In this document: one piece after another, positions 16,418-25,270 of the stretch
Layout: each line of letters begins with the position of its first letter
Position numbering within the stretch: position 1 is the stretch's first letter
NCBI GenBank assembly: GCA_045638645.1
Contig: JAZUBU010000022.1
Location: 1 to 64,000, forward strand
DNA length: 64,000 nucleotides
From: JAGCJX01 sp045638645
GTDB taxonomy: Bacteria > Bacteroidota > Bacteroidia > Bacteroidales > UBA932
Reading direction: 5' to 3'
The notes under the pieces: model-generated
Seen by the model: only the letters and a program-made list of their open reading frames with translations
Database searches by the model: none
What the model was told of the DNA's origin: nothing
Position numbers and translations under genes: made by a program

Positions 16418-16865
16418 TAATTTTTTCACCAAATTGCAAAAAAAGTAAGGTCCACACCAAAAATCGCAGTCCTTTGCCGATCAACATGAAGAAAATGGAC
16501 TTTTTGGGGTCCACCCGGTAAAAGCCCAAGCCAATGGCAAACAGATCGCCTACAAAGGGTAACCAGGAAAACAGAGCCAGCCAGGAGCCGTACCGGTCGA
16601 TGCGGCTTTTCTGTTGTTCCAGTTTTTCCCGGGAGACCTTCAGGAAGCGTTCAATCCATTCCCACTTCCCCAACCACCCCAGGCCGAAGCTGGTAATGCC
16701 ACCCAGCCAGTTGCCCAACGTGGCGACTGCCCAGGAGGCTCCCGGACTTCCTCCAGCCAGTAAAATGCCGATTATCAGAAAATCGGACGAAAAGGGAACA
16801 ACGGTAGCCGCTAAAAATGTGCCGATGAAGAGGCCGAGATAGCCCCATTCCTGTAAAAATTCCAT
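16410..16865 (-). CDS. YqaA/DedA-like (VTT domain) membrane protein
   Basis: A 151-residue inner-membrane protein with hydrophobic helices around residues 5-40, 45-65, 90-115 and 120-148. The pattern F-x-x-x-x-x-P-x-x-S-(D/E) near residue 24-28 (VVPFSSDFLI), the Gly-rich GNWLGGITSFGLG stretch and FVGDLFAIGLGF match small YqaA-type members of the VTT/DedA superfamily. Some relatives are lipid flippases; the activity of this branch is not known. Its ATG overlaps the tadA stop by one base (TAATG), so it is co-transcribed with tadA. It reaches into the tRNA-Gln promoter region. Confidence 0.85.
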   Translation of the reverse strand: MEFLQEWGYLGLFIGTFLAATVVPFSSDFLIIGILLAGGSPGASWAVATLGNWLGGITSFGLGWLGKWEWIERFLKVSREKLEQQKSRIDRYGSWLALFSWLPFVGDLFAIGLGFYRVDPKKSIFFMLIGKGLRFLVWTLLFLQFGEKIIW

Positions 16866-17305
16866 TACCTGATCTTTTTGAAGAAATCAGAAACCAAGCG
16901 ACCGCATTCCTCTGCCAGGATGCCTTTGGTCACTTCGGTCCGCGGGTGCAGCAGGGGAGGTGTGAACAGCGAGTATCCGCGTTTCGGGTCGTCAGCGCCA
17001 TAGACCACGCGACTGACCTGGGACCAGGCGAGGGCAGCGGCACACATGGGGCAGGGCTCGATGGTGACATATAGGGTGCAACCAGTCAAATATTTTCCTC
17101 CCAAGTGGTGCGTGGCCATTGTGATGGCCTGCATTTCGGCGTGAGCTGTCGGGTCGGACAAGGTTTCGTTCAGGTTGTGGGAGCGAGCAATGATTGTGCC
17201 GCGGCAGACCACCACGGCTCCGATGGGAATTTCTCCTTGTTCGCCGGCCCGCTGGGCCTCGCGCAAGGCTTCCCGCATGAATCGTTCGTCGGATTGGTTC
17301 AGCAT
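16865..17305 (-). CDS. tadA: tRNA-specific adenosine deaminase
   Basis: TadA converts adenosine 34 of tRNA-Arg(ACG) to inosine so it can read several codons. The 146-residue protein has the cytidine-deaminase zinc site: HAE in PTAHAEMQAI (the Glu is the proton shuttle) and PCPMC in IEPCPMCAAAL. The N-terminal segment GEIPIGAVVV is also typical. I chose the ATG at 17305; the longer frame to 17410 adds 35 residues that do not match the family and covers the likely promoter (TACCTTCG at 17330-17337, minus strand). It is followed without a gap by the YqaA-like gene. Confidence 0.93.
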   Translation of the reverse strand: MLNQSDERFMREALREAQRAGEQGEIPIGAVVVCRGTIIARSHNLNETLSDPTAHAEMQAITMATHHLGGKYLTGCTLYVTIEPCPMCAAALAWSQVSRVVYGADDPKRGYSLFTPPLLHPRTEVTKGILAEECGRLVSDFFKKIR

Positions 17306-17427
17306 GCTAGTTTCTTTCTTGACCTTGCGAAGGTAGTGACAAATTGGCAGATAAACAACGTGGCACTTATTTTGTTTTACCTTGGCTTGTCCTTTCGAAA
17401 ATAAGAACAAATTAATATAGTTAGACT

Positions 17428-17700
17428 ATGAACATTAAACCTTTAGCAGACAGAGTGCTGATCGAGCCGAAAGAAGCCGAAACCAAAACAGCAGCCGGAT
17501 TGTACATCCCCGACACCGCAAAAGAAAAACCCCAACAAGGCGTAGTTGTAGCCGTAGGTAATGGCAAACAAGACGAACCGATGGAGTTGAAAGTCGGAGA
17601 CAACGTACTCTATGGCAAATATGCCGGTACTGAAATTACCGTTGAAGGCGCTAAATATTTGATGATGCGTCAAAGTGATGTTTTGGCAGTCTTGCAATAA
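17428..17700 (+). CDS. groS: Co-chaperonin GroES
   Basis: GroES caps the GroEL folding chamber. The 90-residue protein begins MNIKPLADRVLIEPKEAE and ends DVLAVLQ, with the mobile-loop region around residues 17-32 (ETKTAAGLYIPDTAKEKP) and the GxxxxxxVGDNVLYGKYAG block. The length is normal for a group I co-chaperonin. It is followed by groEL after 19 bases, the conserved two-gene operon. The 120-base region upstream, shared with the divergent tadA, shows no CIRCE inverted repeat, so HrcA control of the usual kind is not evident. No clean TAnnTTTG box is visible either; TACCTTGG at about 17378 is the nearest. Confidence 0.98.
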   Translation: MNIKPLADRVLIEPKEAETKTAAGLYIPDTAKEKPQQGVVVAVGNGKQDEPMELKVGDNVLYGKYAGTEITVEGAKYLMMRQSDVLAVLQ

Positions 17701-17719
17701 TCTTTAATTGAGTAAAACC

Positions 17720-19351
17720 ATGGCAAAAGAAATCAAATTCAATATGGATGCCCGCAACCTGATGAAAGAAGGTGCGGATGCATTGGCAAATGCAGTAAAA
17801 GTAACTTTGGGACCCAAAGGTCGTAACGTTGTGATTGACCGTAAATTTGGTGCTCCTCACGTGACCAAGGACGGGGTGACCGTTGCCAAAGAAATCGAAT
17901 TGGAAGACCGCTTCCAAAACATGGGTGCACAAATGGTGAAAGAGGTAGCTTCCCGCACCAACGACTTGGCCGGTGATGGTACCACCACCGCAACCGTTTT
18001 GGCCCAAGAAATCATCAACGTAGGTTTGAAGAACGTAACCGCTGGCGCGAACCCGATGGACCTCAAACGCGGTATCGACAAAGCCGTTGCTGCTGTCATT
18101 GCCAACTTGAAAGAACAGTCTCAAACCGTTGGCGAAGACTATTCTAAGGTAGAACAAATCGCTACCACTTCTGCCAACAACGATGCATTCATCGGTAAGT
18201 TGATTGCAGAGGCAATGAGCAAAGTGAAAAAAGAAGGCGTAATCACCGTAGAAGAAGCCAAAGGTACCCAAACAGAAGTGAAAGTGGTAGAAGGTATGCA
18301 ATTCGACCGTGGATACATTTCTCCTTACTTTATGACCAACGCAGACAAAATGGAAACTGTGTTGGATGCACCGAAGATCTTGGTGACCGACAAGAAGATC
18401 TCTGCTATGAAAGACCTGCTTCCGATTCTGGAACCGATCGCCCGCGAAGGAAAATCCTTGTTGATCATTGCAGAAGATGTGGAAGGCGAAGCCTTGACGA
18501 CTTTGGTGGTAAACCGTTTGCGTGGTACGTTGAAGATTGCTGCCGTGAAAGCTCCCGGCTTCGGTGACCGCCGCAAAGAAATGTTGCAAGACATCGCAAC
18601 CTTGACAGGTGCTGTTGTGATTTCTGAAGAACGTGGCTTCTCTTTGGACAGCGCAACCCCGGATATGTTGGGTAACGCAGAAAAAGTGACCGTGGACAAA
18701 GAAAACACAACCATCGTGAACGGTGCGGGTAACAAAGATGCCATCGCTGACAGAGTGGCACAAATTCGCAAACAAATTGAGACCACTACTTCTGACTACG
18801 ACCGTGAAAAATTGCAAGAACGTTTGGCAAAATTGGCCGGTGGTGTGGCTGTGTTGTACGTCGGTGCTGCGTCTGAAGTGGAAATGAAAGAAAAGAAAGA
18901 CCGCGTAGAAGATGCGTTGAACGCAACCCGTGCCGCAGTGGAAGAAGGTATCATCCCGGGTGGTGGTGTAGCATTCATCCGCGCAATTGATTGCTTGAAA
19001 GCAGTGAAAGCTGACAACGAAGACGAACAAACCGGTATCAACATCATTGCCAAAGCAATCGAAGCTCCGATGCGTATGATCGTTGCCAACGCTGGTGTGG
19101 AAGGCAGTGTAGTAGTACAAAAAGTACGCGAAGGCGAAGGTGATTTCGGTTACAACGCTCGCGCAGACCGTTACGAAAACTTGTTGGCTGCTGGTGTAAT
19201 TGACCCGACCAAAGTAACTCGCGTAGCCTTGGAAAATGCGGCTTCTGTTGCCGGTATGTTCTTGACAACCGAATGCGTGTTGGCTGACAAGAAAGAAGAG
19301 ACTCCTGCAATGCCCCCGATGGGCGGTGCCCCGGGCATGGGTATGATGTAG
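17720..19351 (+). CDS. groL: Chaperonin GroEL
   Basis: GroEL forms a double heptameric ring that folds proteins at the cost of ATP. The protein of 543 residues has the N-terminal LGPKGRNVVIDRKFG, the ATP-binding DGTTTATVLAQ, the apical-domain ISPYFMTN, the signature AAVEEGIIPGGGVAF and the Gly-Met-rich tail ending GMGMM. The ATG at 17720 (MAKEIKF) is the family start; the four codons before it in the open frame are ignored. Codon choice is strongly biased, as for highly expressed genes. A strong terminator follows at 19376. Confidence 0.99.
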   Translation: MAKEIKFNMDARNLMKEGADALANAVKVTLGPKGRNVVIDRKFGAPHVTKDGVTVAKEIELEDRFQNMGAQMVKEVASRTNDLAGDGTTTATVLAQEIINVGLKNVTAGANPMDLKRGIDKAVAAVIANLKEQSQTVGEDYSKVEQIATTSANNDAFIGKLIAEAMSKVKKEGVITVEEAKGTQTEVKVVEGMQFDRGYISPYFMTNADKMETVLDAPKILVTDKKISAMKDLLPILEPIAREGKSLLIIAEDVEGEALTTLVVNRLRGTLKIAAVKAPGFGDRRKEMLQDIATLTGAVVISEERGFSLDSATPDMLGNAEKVTVDKENTTIVNGAGNKDAIADRVAQIRKQIETTTSDYDREKLQERLAKLAGGVAVLYVGAASEVEMKEKKDRVEDALNATRAAVEEGIIPGGGVAFIRAIDCLKAVKADNEDEQTGINIIAKAIEAPMRMIVANAGVEGSVVVQKVREGEGDFGYNARADRYENLLAAGVIDPTKVTRVALENAASVAGMFLTTECVLADKKEETPAMPPMGGAPGMGMM

Positions 19352-19375
19352 TCTGAAATTTTGAGTGAAAACAAC

Positions 19376-19416
19376 AGAAGGGGATCGTTCTTGGACGGTC
19401 CCCTTCTCTATTTTTT
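19376..19416. terminator. Terminator after groEL, probably bidirectional
   Basis: A 13-bp stem (19376-19388 with 19395-19407, one G-T pair) is followed by CTATTTTTT on the plus strand. On the minus strand it is followed by GTTGTTTT, so it may also end the phosphopantetheinyl transferase message. Confidence 0.85.
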
Positions 19417-19438
19417 GGAAGAACGAATCGGGCGACGG

Positions 19439-20083
19439 CTAGCCAACCAGCCAGACAAGGACATGGTCCTCAATCAGTTCGTATTCCAGCTCAAATTCTT
19501 CTTCTTCTCCGTCTTTGTGGATGAATACCGCTTCCAATTCGCCGGAACCCCGGGGTTTGAAGCGGTCCAGTTCAATTTGTTCGGCAAAATCAACGCCACT
19601 TTGGGCCATGCGCTTGTAGATGGCTTCTTTGGCGCACCAGTAAATGGCCAATTGGAAGTCGTGCTCCTTCTTGGAGTCAGACAAGTCGTCGATTTCGTCT
19701 TCGGATAAGGCCTTTTTTTCTACGACAGAAAAATCCCGGTGCAGGCATTCGATGTCGATACCCAAGTCCAGTTCCGGGTGGGTGATGATGGCCACGAAAC
19801 GGTGGGTATGGGAGATGCTGATCTGAACGAGGTTGTTCGGAATGAAAGGTTGTCCGTTGTCGTGGTGACTCAAATAGACTTTTTCGGGGAAGATTTCATT
19901 CAGCAAAGCCCGGACAGCCAATTTTTCTTTGCGTCTGGCTTCGCTCTTGAGGAGCATCAGTTCTTCTTGTTCGTCATTGGGGATGGGATGACAAAGCTGT
20001 CGTAGCTCGTCTTCTGTTTCGGTAATTTCCCAAAGATAAATGCTGGCACCGCTATCGGTGTGTTTCGTGGTATATAGTCCCAT
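19439..20083 (-). CDS. 4'-phosphopantetheinyl transferase superfamily protein (Sfp type)
   Basis: The enzyme moves the phosphopantetheine arm of CoA to a serine on carrier proteins. The 214-residue length suggests the two-half Sfp/Gsp type rather than the short AcpS. Diagnostic motifs are GIDIE (the magnesium site, in ELDLGIDIECL) and WCAKEAIYK (the WxxKEAxxK signature); ISISHTHRF matches the conserved serine-histidine segment. The natural substrate may be the fatty-acid acyl carrier protein if the genome has no acpS. It has its own promoter match at 20103-20132 and sits downstream of the DUF2156 gene by 36 bases. Confidence 0.9.
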   Translation of the reverse strand: MGLYTTKHTDSGASIYLWEITETEDELRQLCHPIPNDEQEELMLLKSEARRKEKLAVRALLNEIFPEKVYLSHHDNGQPFIPNNLVQISISHTHRFVAIITHPELDLGIDIECLHRDFSVVEKKALSEDEIDDLSDSKKEHDFQLAIYWCAKEAIYKRMAQSGVDFAEQIELDRFKPRGSGELEAVFIHKDGEEEEFELEYELIEDHVLVWLVG

Positions 20084-20102
20084 ACATCAGTTAAATCGGC
20101 TG

Positions 20103-20132
20103 CAAAGGTAGTGATAAATTTATTTTTTCCAA
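20103..20132 (-). promoter_or_regulatory. Promoter of the phosphopantetheinyl transferase gene (TTG-N19-TACCTTTG)
   Basis: The minus strand has TTG at 20130-20132, then 19 bases, then TACCTTTG at 20103-20110, a full -33/-7 match. The -33 lies inside the 3' end of the DUF2156 gene. Confidence 0.65.
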
Positions 20133-21043
20133 GCCGTATATTTTTCTTCCAGGAAAGCCGGATGATAGGAGAGTTTGGCCTTGCGCAGACCTTCGTCTCC
20201 TGCATCGTCTTCGCGGTTGATGTAGAGGAATCCTTCGGTTTCTGCTTCCACGAAGCTGCGGTTGATCATGGGGTAGGCCCCTTCGACCGTAGAGAAAGCT
20301 TTTTCGATGTGTACGATGAAGGTATCGGAGTTCAGTGGTTCTCCGATGGTGTAGGCGACCGGTTCTCCGTTCAGGCGGAGCAGTCCTCCTTTGAGTTGGA
20401 GGGGGGCGAAATTGGCCAAGGCTTTCCGGCCGGCGCAAATTTCACTCTGCAAGGAGTAGTTGTGACGGCAACCGTTTTCGAGGCACCATTTTCGGTTCAG
20501 GAGAATACATTCTTGGATCTGTTGTCGGCTGCGTTCTGGATCGCTGCTGTCAATGCGTTCGTAGGACCAGTGTTCGTTGCGCAAAAATCGGGAGATAAAG
20601 TTGCGTTTGGCCTGGTATTTCTTGCCTTTGAGCCCCAATAGGTCTTCCCGGTGGTAGAGGTAGTCAAAACTGTCCCGTACCGGTTCGGCTTCCCAGGTTT
20701 CGCCCGGAAAGCAGGCCTGTACTTGAGCGACCTCCTGTTCGCTCATGCCAAGCAGACGCCAAGGCAGTTGCAGGGTTTCCGCATCCGCACGGATCGCTTC
20801 CAAGGCCTCCTGCAGATTCCCTTGTCCGGCCGGAAAGAGGTAGTCCGCAGTCGGTTGGGAATGGTTGGGTGCAATGGAACGTACCAGTAGCCAGTCATGG
20901 TAACGGGCAATCCGGGTACCGTAACTTTCGGACCAGATGAAAAGGGTGGTAAAGCAATATTCGGTTTTGCGGGCATCGTGCAATCGCAACAGTTCATCCA
21001 CCCAGACCTTGTCTTCCAGACGGATCTCGTGAAACTCGGGCAT
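20120..21043 (-). CDS. DUF2156 (phosphatidylglycerol lysyltransferase C-terminal-like) protein
   Basis: A soluble 307-residue protein resembling the DUF2156 family, a double GNAT fold related to the catalytic half of MprF and to FemX-type aminoacyl transferases. Features are the N-terminal CFTTLFIWSESYGTRIA, the central KKYQAKRNFISRF and the GGLLRLNGEPVAYTIGE strand-turn near the C-terminus. There are no membrane segments, so it is not a full MprF. Acceptor and donor are unknown. The ATG at 21043 overlaps the stop of the upstream S37 peptidase gene by one base (TGATG); an ATG at 21058 would add five residues. Co-transcription with the peptidase is likely. Confidence 0.82.
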   Translation of the reverse strand: MPEFHEIRLEDKVWVDELLRLHDARKTEYCFTTLFIWSESYGTRIARYHDWLLVRSIAPNHSQPTADYLFPAGQGNLQEALEAIRADAETLQLPWRLLGMSEQEVAQVQACFPGETWEAEPVRDSFDYLYHREDLLGLKGKKYQAKRNFISRFLRNEHWSYERIDSSDPERSRQQIQECILLNRKWCLENGCRHNYSLQSEICAGRKALANFAPLQLKGGLLRLNGEPVAYTIGEPLNSDTFIVHIEKAFSTVEGAYPMINRSFVEAETEGFLYINREDDAGDEGLRKAKLSYHPAFLEEKYTAWKK

Positions 21044-22335
21044 CAGTCGTTGATCCATTGTTGAATATAGGAAAGGATTTCGTTCTTCGTTTCTTCCGGG
21101 AAGGCGAGGATTTTGGCTCCGTGGGATGCGCCCGGCAAGTTGTAAATCCGGATGTTGTCCCGACCGAAGTCAGGCACACGCACGGCAGACCAGGGGTCAT
21201 ATCCTCCGTAGATGAAAATCATCTGAGCCTCTCCCTGTTGCAGGAAATCAACCAGTTGATGGTAGAGGGCGTCGTCAAAGTCGATGGAAAGTCCCTCCGG
21301 CAAGAAGATTTTTTCCAGATAGCCTTCGGTGGATTGGATGTCTGTGTAGGCACGGAACGGTTCCAAGTCGTAACCGTAGTAACCCAACTCTTTGGCGGCT
21401 TGGATGAAGAACGGCGTCGTATCACTTTCTTTTACAAAATAGCCCGGATCGGAGATGGCTACGAAGGCTTTGAAAAAGTCTGCATTGGAGGCGTCCATTG
21501 CCGGGAGGTGTTCTGCTTGGAAACCCACTTGCCAGTAGGCGAAAGGAAACTCTAGCACGGTGTAGTCGTAGATCTCACGCAACGGCAGGTTGAATTCGTA
21601 ATGGTTTGCCTGACAGAGGGAATCCAGGGCGGGCAGCAGGGCTTCCTTGCGTTTGAGGAATTCAATTTGCAGGTCGTAGAGGTGTTTCCGTTCAGCAGCG
21701 GTTCCTACTGTGTCGGCCAGGAACGGTTCGTGGCGTCCGTCTTCCACGGAACGGCACAAGGGGCCCACATACGGAACGGCAAGGTCCATGTCTTTGGGAT
21801 AGTGGGCAGTGTAAATCAGGGTATTGTGTCCGCCTTTGCTAGCTCCGGTAACGGCCCAGGGACCTTGGTAAAAGGCTTCAAAAGCGGTGTGGATACAGTG
21901 CAGGTCGTGGGCCTCGTTCCGGCCGTTGAAGTATTGCCAGTCGCAGGGCTCGGGAGTGGATTCCAGAAAGTAGCGGTGTTCCACAACGAGGATATTTGCG
22001 TCCAGAATCATGGCCAATTCGTTGTGGTAACGGGGGTTGAGGGCATAGTGGGCTCCATAGCCTTCGGCGACCATTACGGTCGGCCGGTCAGTGCCGCGGT
22101 GGTGTACAAAAACCCGTTGTTCGAACGTGCCGGTTTCCGGGTGTTCGGGGTCTATGGGTTGGGTGAAACGGACGAGGTATTTTTCCGGAAAGTGGGTGGA
22201 TTCCAACGCTTCCACTGCTTGGATTCCCGGGTGGTTTTCCAAAAAATGCAGGAGGGATTGGGAGGGGAGGTTGCCGTAAAGGCAAAGGCCCAGAAGGACC
22301 AGAATCAGCCGTTGTTTTAAGTTCATATCCATCAT
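21043..22335 (-). CDS. S37-family (PS-10 type) serine peptidase, exported
   Basis: The 430-residue alpha/beta-hydrolase starts with a signal peptide (cleavage near residue 26, after LPSQS). The nucleophile elbow is GASKGG (about 164-169, Ser166), the G-x-S-K-G-G form of the S37 tripeptidyl aminopeptidase family. The likely acid and histidine are in GGYDPWSAV and PGASHGAK near the C-terminus. VVEHRYFLESTPEP is another family block. I infer a periplasmic peptidase that trims peptides from the N-terminus. Starts at 22335, 22332 and 22326 are all possible; only the signal peptide length changes. The next gene is translationally coupled. Confidence 0.85.
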   Translation of the reverse strand: MMDMNLKQRLILVLLGLCLYGNLPSQSLLHFLENHPGIQAVEALESTHFPEKYLVRFTQPIDPEHPETGTFEQRVFVHHRGTDRPTVMVAEGYGAHYALNPRYHNELAMILDANILVVEHRYFLESTPEPCDWQYFNGRNEAHDLHCIHTAFEAFYQGPWAVTGASKGGHNTLIYTAHYPKDMDLAVPYVGPLCRSVEDGRHEPFLADTVGTAAERKHLYDLQIEFLKRKEALLPALDSLCQANHYEFNLPLREIYDYTVLEFPFAYWQVGFQAEHLPAMDASNADFFKAFVAISDPGYFVKESDTTPFFIQAAKELGYYGYDLEPFRAYTDIQSTEGYLEKIFLPEGLSIDFDDALYHQLVDFLQQGEAQMIFIYGGYDPWSAVRVPDFGRDNIRIYNLPGASHGAKILAFPEETKNEILSYIQQWIND

Positions 22336-22349
22336 TTCAATTAGACAAA

Positions 22350-22378
22350 CAAAAGTAACAAAATTATGCCTATTTTTG
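22350..22378. promoter_or_regulatory. Divergent -7 boxes for the S37 peptidase (-) and tyrS (+)
   Basis: TACTTTTG on the minus strand (22350-22357) and TATTTTTG on the plus strand (22371-22378) are separated by 13 bases. Both fit TAnnTTTG. Confidence 0.6.
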
Positions 22379-22405
22379 TGCTTTGATCAAAGCAAGCAAA
22401 AGAAG

Positions 22406-23698
22406 ATGAAAAATTTTGTAGAAGAATTGCGTTGGAGAGGCATGATCCACGACATCATGCCCGGCACCGAAGAACTGCTTAACAAAGAAATGGTCTCTGC
22501 TTATGTGGGTATCGACCCGACGGCAGATTCATTGCATATCGGCCACCTGGTCAGCATCATGATTTTGAAACATTTTCAACAATGCGGCCACAAACCTTAT
22601 TCCCTGATTGGGGGAGCTACCGGCATGATCGGGGACCCGTCCATGAAATCAGCCGAACGCAACCTCTTGGATGAAGAGACCTTGCGTCACAACCAAGCTG
22701 CCATCAAAGCCCAGTTGTCCAAATTCTTGGATTTTGACAGCGATGCTCCGAATGCAGCGGTGTTGGTGAACAACTACGACTGGATGAAGGACTTTTCGTT
22801 CCTGGATTTTATCCGCGATATCGGCAAGCATATCACCGTAAACTACATGATGAGCAAGGATTCGGTGAAGAAACGTCTTTCCGGGGAAGCCCGCGAAGGG
22901 ATGTCGTTCACAGAATTTACCTACCAATTGGTGCAAGGCTACGACTTCCATTACCTCTACGAACACTGTGGTTGTAAGTTGCAAATGGGCGGCAGTGACC
23001 AATGGGGCAACATCACTACGGGAACAGAGTTGATCCGCCGCAGATTGGGTGGGGAGGCTTTTGCCTTGACCTGTCCCTTGATTACCAAGGCAGACGGCGG
23101 TAAGTTCGGTAAGACCGAAAAAGGAAACATCTGGTTGGATCCCCGTTATACCTCGCCTTACACCTTCTATCAATTCTGGCTTAATGTCAGCGACCAGGAT
23201 GCAGACCGTTACATCAAGATTTTCACGATGTTGACCCGTGAAGAAATTGAGGCGGCGATTGCCCAACACCAGGAAGCACCCCACTTGCGGAACCTCCAAA
23301 AACTTCTCGCCCGTGAAGTGACCATCATGGTACACGGCGAAGAAGAATATTTGAAGGCAGAAAGCGCTTCTCAAATCCTTTTTGGTGGCAAAGCAGATCC
23401 GGAAGCCCTGAAGGCATTGGATGAACAAACCTTCTTGTCGGTATTTGAAGGGGTTCCTCAATTCGAAATCGCCAAGGCACAATTGTCTGACAACATTCTG
23501 GATGTGTTGGCGGTACACAGTGCTGTCTTCCCCTCCAAAGGAGAGTGCCGTAAAATGATCCAAGCCGGTGGTTTGTCCATCAACAAAGAGAAATGCAATT
23601 CTTTGGACAAGACGTTGGCCGAAACAGACCTGGTTCACGACCAATATGTGTTGATCCAAAAGGGCAAAAAGAATTATTACCTGTTAAAATTTGTATAA
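22406..23698 (+). CDS. tyrS: Tyrosyl-tRNA synthetase
   Basis: TyrRS charges tRNA-Tyr. The 430-residue protein is a bacterial-type class I enzyme: GIDPTADSLHIGHL holds the HIGH motif, GGATGMIGDPS follows, and GSDQWGNITTG is the tyrosine-site block. The KMSKS loop reads KFGKTEKG, the common TyrRS variant. The C-terminal 80 residues form an S4-type RNA-binding domain (AVFPSKGECRKMIQAGGLSIN). The ATG at 22406 (MKNFVEEL) is preferred to a longer frame from 22376. rbfA overlaps its stop by one base. Confidence 0.98.
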   Translation: MKNFVEELRWRGMIHDIMPGTEELLNKEMVSAYVGIDPTADSLHIGHLVSIMILKHFQQCGHKPYSLIGGATGMIGDPSMKSAERNLLDEETLRHNQAAIKAQLSKFLDFDSDAPNAAVLVNNYDWMKDFSFLDFIRDIGKHITVNYMMSKDSVKKRLSGEAREGMSFTEFTYQLVQGYDFHYLYEHCGCKLQMGGSDQWGNITTGTELIRRRLGGEAFALTCPLITKADGGKFGKTEKGNIWLDPRYTSPYTFYQFWLNVSDQDADRYIKIFTMLTREEIEAAIAQHQEAPHLRNLQKLLAREVTIMVHGEEEYLKAESASQILFGGKADPEALKALDEQTFLSVFEGVPQFEIAKAQLSDNILDVLAVHSAVFPSKGECRKMIQAGGLSINKEKCNSLDKTLAETDLVHDQYVLIQKGKKNYYLLKFV

Positions 23699-24045
23699 TG
23701 GAAGAACAACAAAGTACCCGACAACTCAAGGTTGCGCGTCAGTTGCAACGCGATCTGGCTGAAATCATCCGTTCCAAAGGAATGGCTGCATTCGGTGGAG
23801 CTTTGGTGACGGTGAGTGAAGTTCGGATCAGTCCGGATCCTGCTGTAGCCAAGGTGTTTGTCAGCATCTTCCCCTCAGCAAAAGGCCGTGAAGTCTTGCG
23901 GATGATCGAAGAACAATCCCGTTCCATCCGTGGCGAATTGGGCCGTTTGGTGGCCAAGCAACTGCGCATCGTCCCGGAACTTGTTTTCCTTTTGGACGAG
24001 TCCTTGGATTATGTAGAGCACATTGACGAATTGTTGAAGAAGTGA
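23698..24045 (+). CDS. rbfA: Ribosome-binding factor A
   Basis: RbfA helps mature the 30S subunit by binding 16S rRNA near helix 1. The protein has 115 residues. The N-terminal helix QLKVARQLQRDLAEIIR, the strand VTVSEVRISPDPAVAKVFVS with its conserved V-S-P-D turn, and VPELVFLLDESLDYVEHIDELL at the end are typical. The ATG overlaps the tyrS stop (TAATG). Its own stop overlaps the GTG of the ABC permease gene (GTGA), so the three genes are one coupled unit. Confidence 0.95.
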   Translation: MEEQQSTRQLKVARQLQRDLAEIIRSKGMAAFGGALVTVSEVRISPDPAVAKVFVSIFPSAKGREVLRMIEEQSRSIRGELGRLVAKQLRIVPELVFLLDESLDYVEHIDELLKK

Positions 24046-25268
24046 GGTTTCCGCTGTTCATAGCCTGGCGCTACTTGTTTGCGCGGAAATCACACCACGT
24101 CATCAACACCATCTCGATGATCAGTGCGATCGGTATCGCTGTCGGTACCGCAGCATTGGTCATCGTTTTGTCTGTATACAATGGTTTTGGGAATGTGGTG
24201 GAAAAGATGTACCGGCAGGTCGATGCCGATCTGCGTATTGAGTCGGTACATAGCAAGTCTTTCCAATATCAGCCCAATGAATCGGGTCCGTGGAGCCAGT
24301 TGGCGGTGGACGAACGTGTTGAGGCGGTTTGCTCGCTTTTGGACGAACATGTCTTTGTTGCCTACGATGGTCGGCAGACGGTCGCCGTTATCCGGGGGGT
24401 GGATGCGTCCTATGAGGAGCGGACCCCGTTGGTGGGAAAGTTGGTTGAGGGGGATTTTGCTTTGTGGCATGGAGAGATTCCTCAGGTGGTGGTGGGCCGA
24501 GGCATAGCCCGTGACTTGGGCATTATGGTGCGTTTTCTGGATCCGTTGGAGGTCTATTTCCCCGATCCGAACCGGTCCATATCGTTGATGAATCCGGCGT
24601 CATCGCTTCGCAAGGAAACATTCTTTGTTTCCGGGAAGGTTGCTTTGGAGCAACAGTTCGACGATACTTATATTTATGCACCCATCGAACGGGTCCGTAG
24701 CCTTGCTGCCAAGTCCCACCTGGCAGTTTCTGCCCTGGAGGTCCATCTTTGTCCGGGTGTGGATGTGTCGGCTTTCCAACGCGAGTACAAGGATTCGCTG
24801 GGTGATGATTTTAAGGTGTTGGACCGCTATCAACAAAACGAGACCGTTTACAAGATGATGACTTACGAGAAGGTGGCTATCTATCTGATCTTTCTTTTCA
24901 TTATCCTGGTCGTTGCTTGCAACATTCTGGGTTCCTTGGTGATGCTCATCCTGGAGAAGAAAGATGATATTGCAACCTTCCGGGCATTGGGAACGCCCGA
25001 GAAAACGGTTCGACGCATCTTCTTGTTGGAGGGAGTGTTGATTACCGGAGCAGGAACCTGTGTGGGTTTGTGTATAGGATTGCTCCTCTGCTGGATCCAA
25101 CAGACCTTTGGAGTCATCCAGATGCCGGGTAATTTCCTCGTGCAAGCCTATCCTGTCGAGGTTTATTTTGCCGATGTGTGTCTGGTAACCGTCGGTGTTT
25201 TTGTCATTTCCACCTTCCTGTCTGCCCTCCCGATCTATGGCCGACGGTTGGTGTTTTCGGGAAAATAA
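24042..25268 (+). CDS. LolC/E-type ABC transporter permease
   Basis: A 408-residue permease of the FtsX/MacB fold, most like LolC/LolE, which extract lipoproteins from the inner membrane with the ATPase LolD. The N-terminal FIAWRYLFARKSHHVINTIS leads into the first membrane helix (about 22-45). A periplasmic domain fills about 46-275, followed by three C-terminal helices around 280-305, 325-355 and 375-395, with the cytoplasmic EKKDDIATFRALG coupling segment. The start is a GTG overlapping the rbfA stop by 4 bases. No ATPase gene is adjacent, so the partner must be encoded elsewhere. In Bacteroidota a single such permease often replaces the LolC/LolE pair. Confidence 0.88.
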   Translation: MRFPLFIAWRYLFARKSHHVINTISMISAIGIAVGTAALVIVLSVYNGFGNVVEKMYRQVDADLRIESVHSKSFQYQPNESGPWSQLAVDERVEAVCSLLDEHVFVAYDGRQTVAVIRGVDASYEERTPLVGKLVEGDFALWHGEIPQVVVGRGIARDLGIMVRFLDPLEVYFPDPNRSISLMNPASSLRKETFFVSGKVALEQQFDDTYIYAPIERVRSLAAKSHLAVSALEVHLCPGVDVSAFQREYKDSLGDDFKVLDRYQQNETVYKMMTYEKVAIYLIFLFIILVVACNILGSLVMLILEKKDDIATFRALGTPEKTVRRIFLLEGVLITGAGTCVGLCIGLLLCWIQQTFGVIQMPGNFLVQAYPVEVYFADVCLVTVGVFVISTFLSALPIYGRRLVFSGK

Positions 25269-25270
25269 AA

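Noticed and set aside
17305..17428. CIRCE or heat-shock element before groES
   Set aside because: I looked for TTAGCACTC-N9-GAGTGCTAA and found no such inverted repeat.
17651..19120. Minus-strand open frame of 489 codons over groEL
   Set aside because: Extreme His/Phe/Cys content is typical of the antisense of GroEL; GroEL itself is unmistakable.
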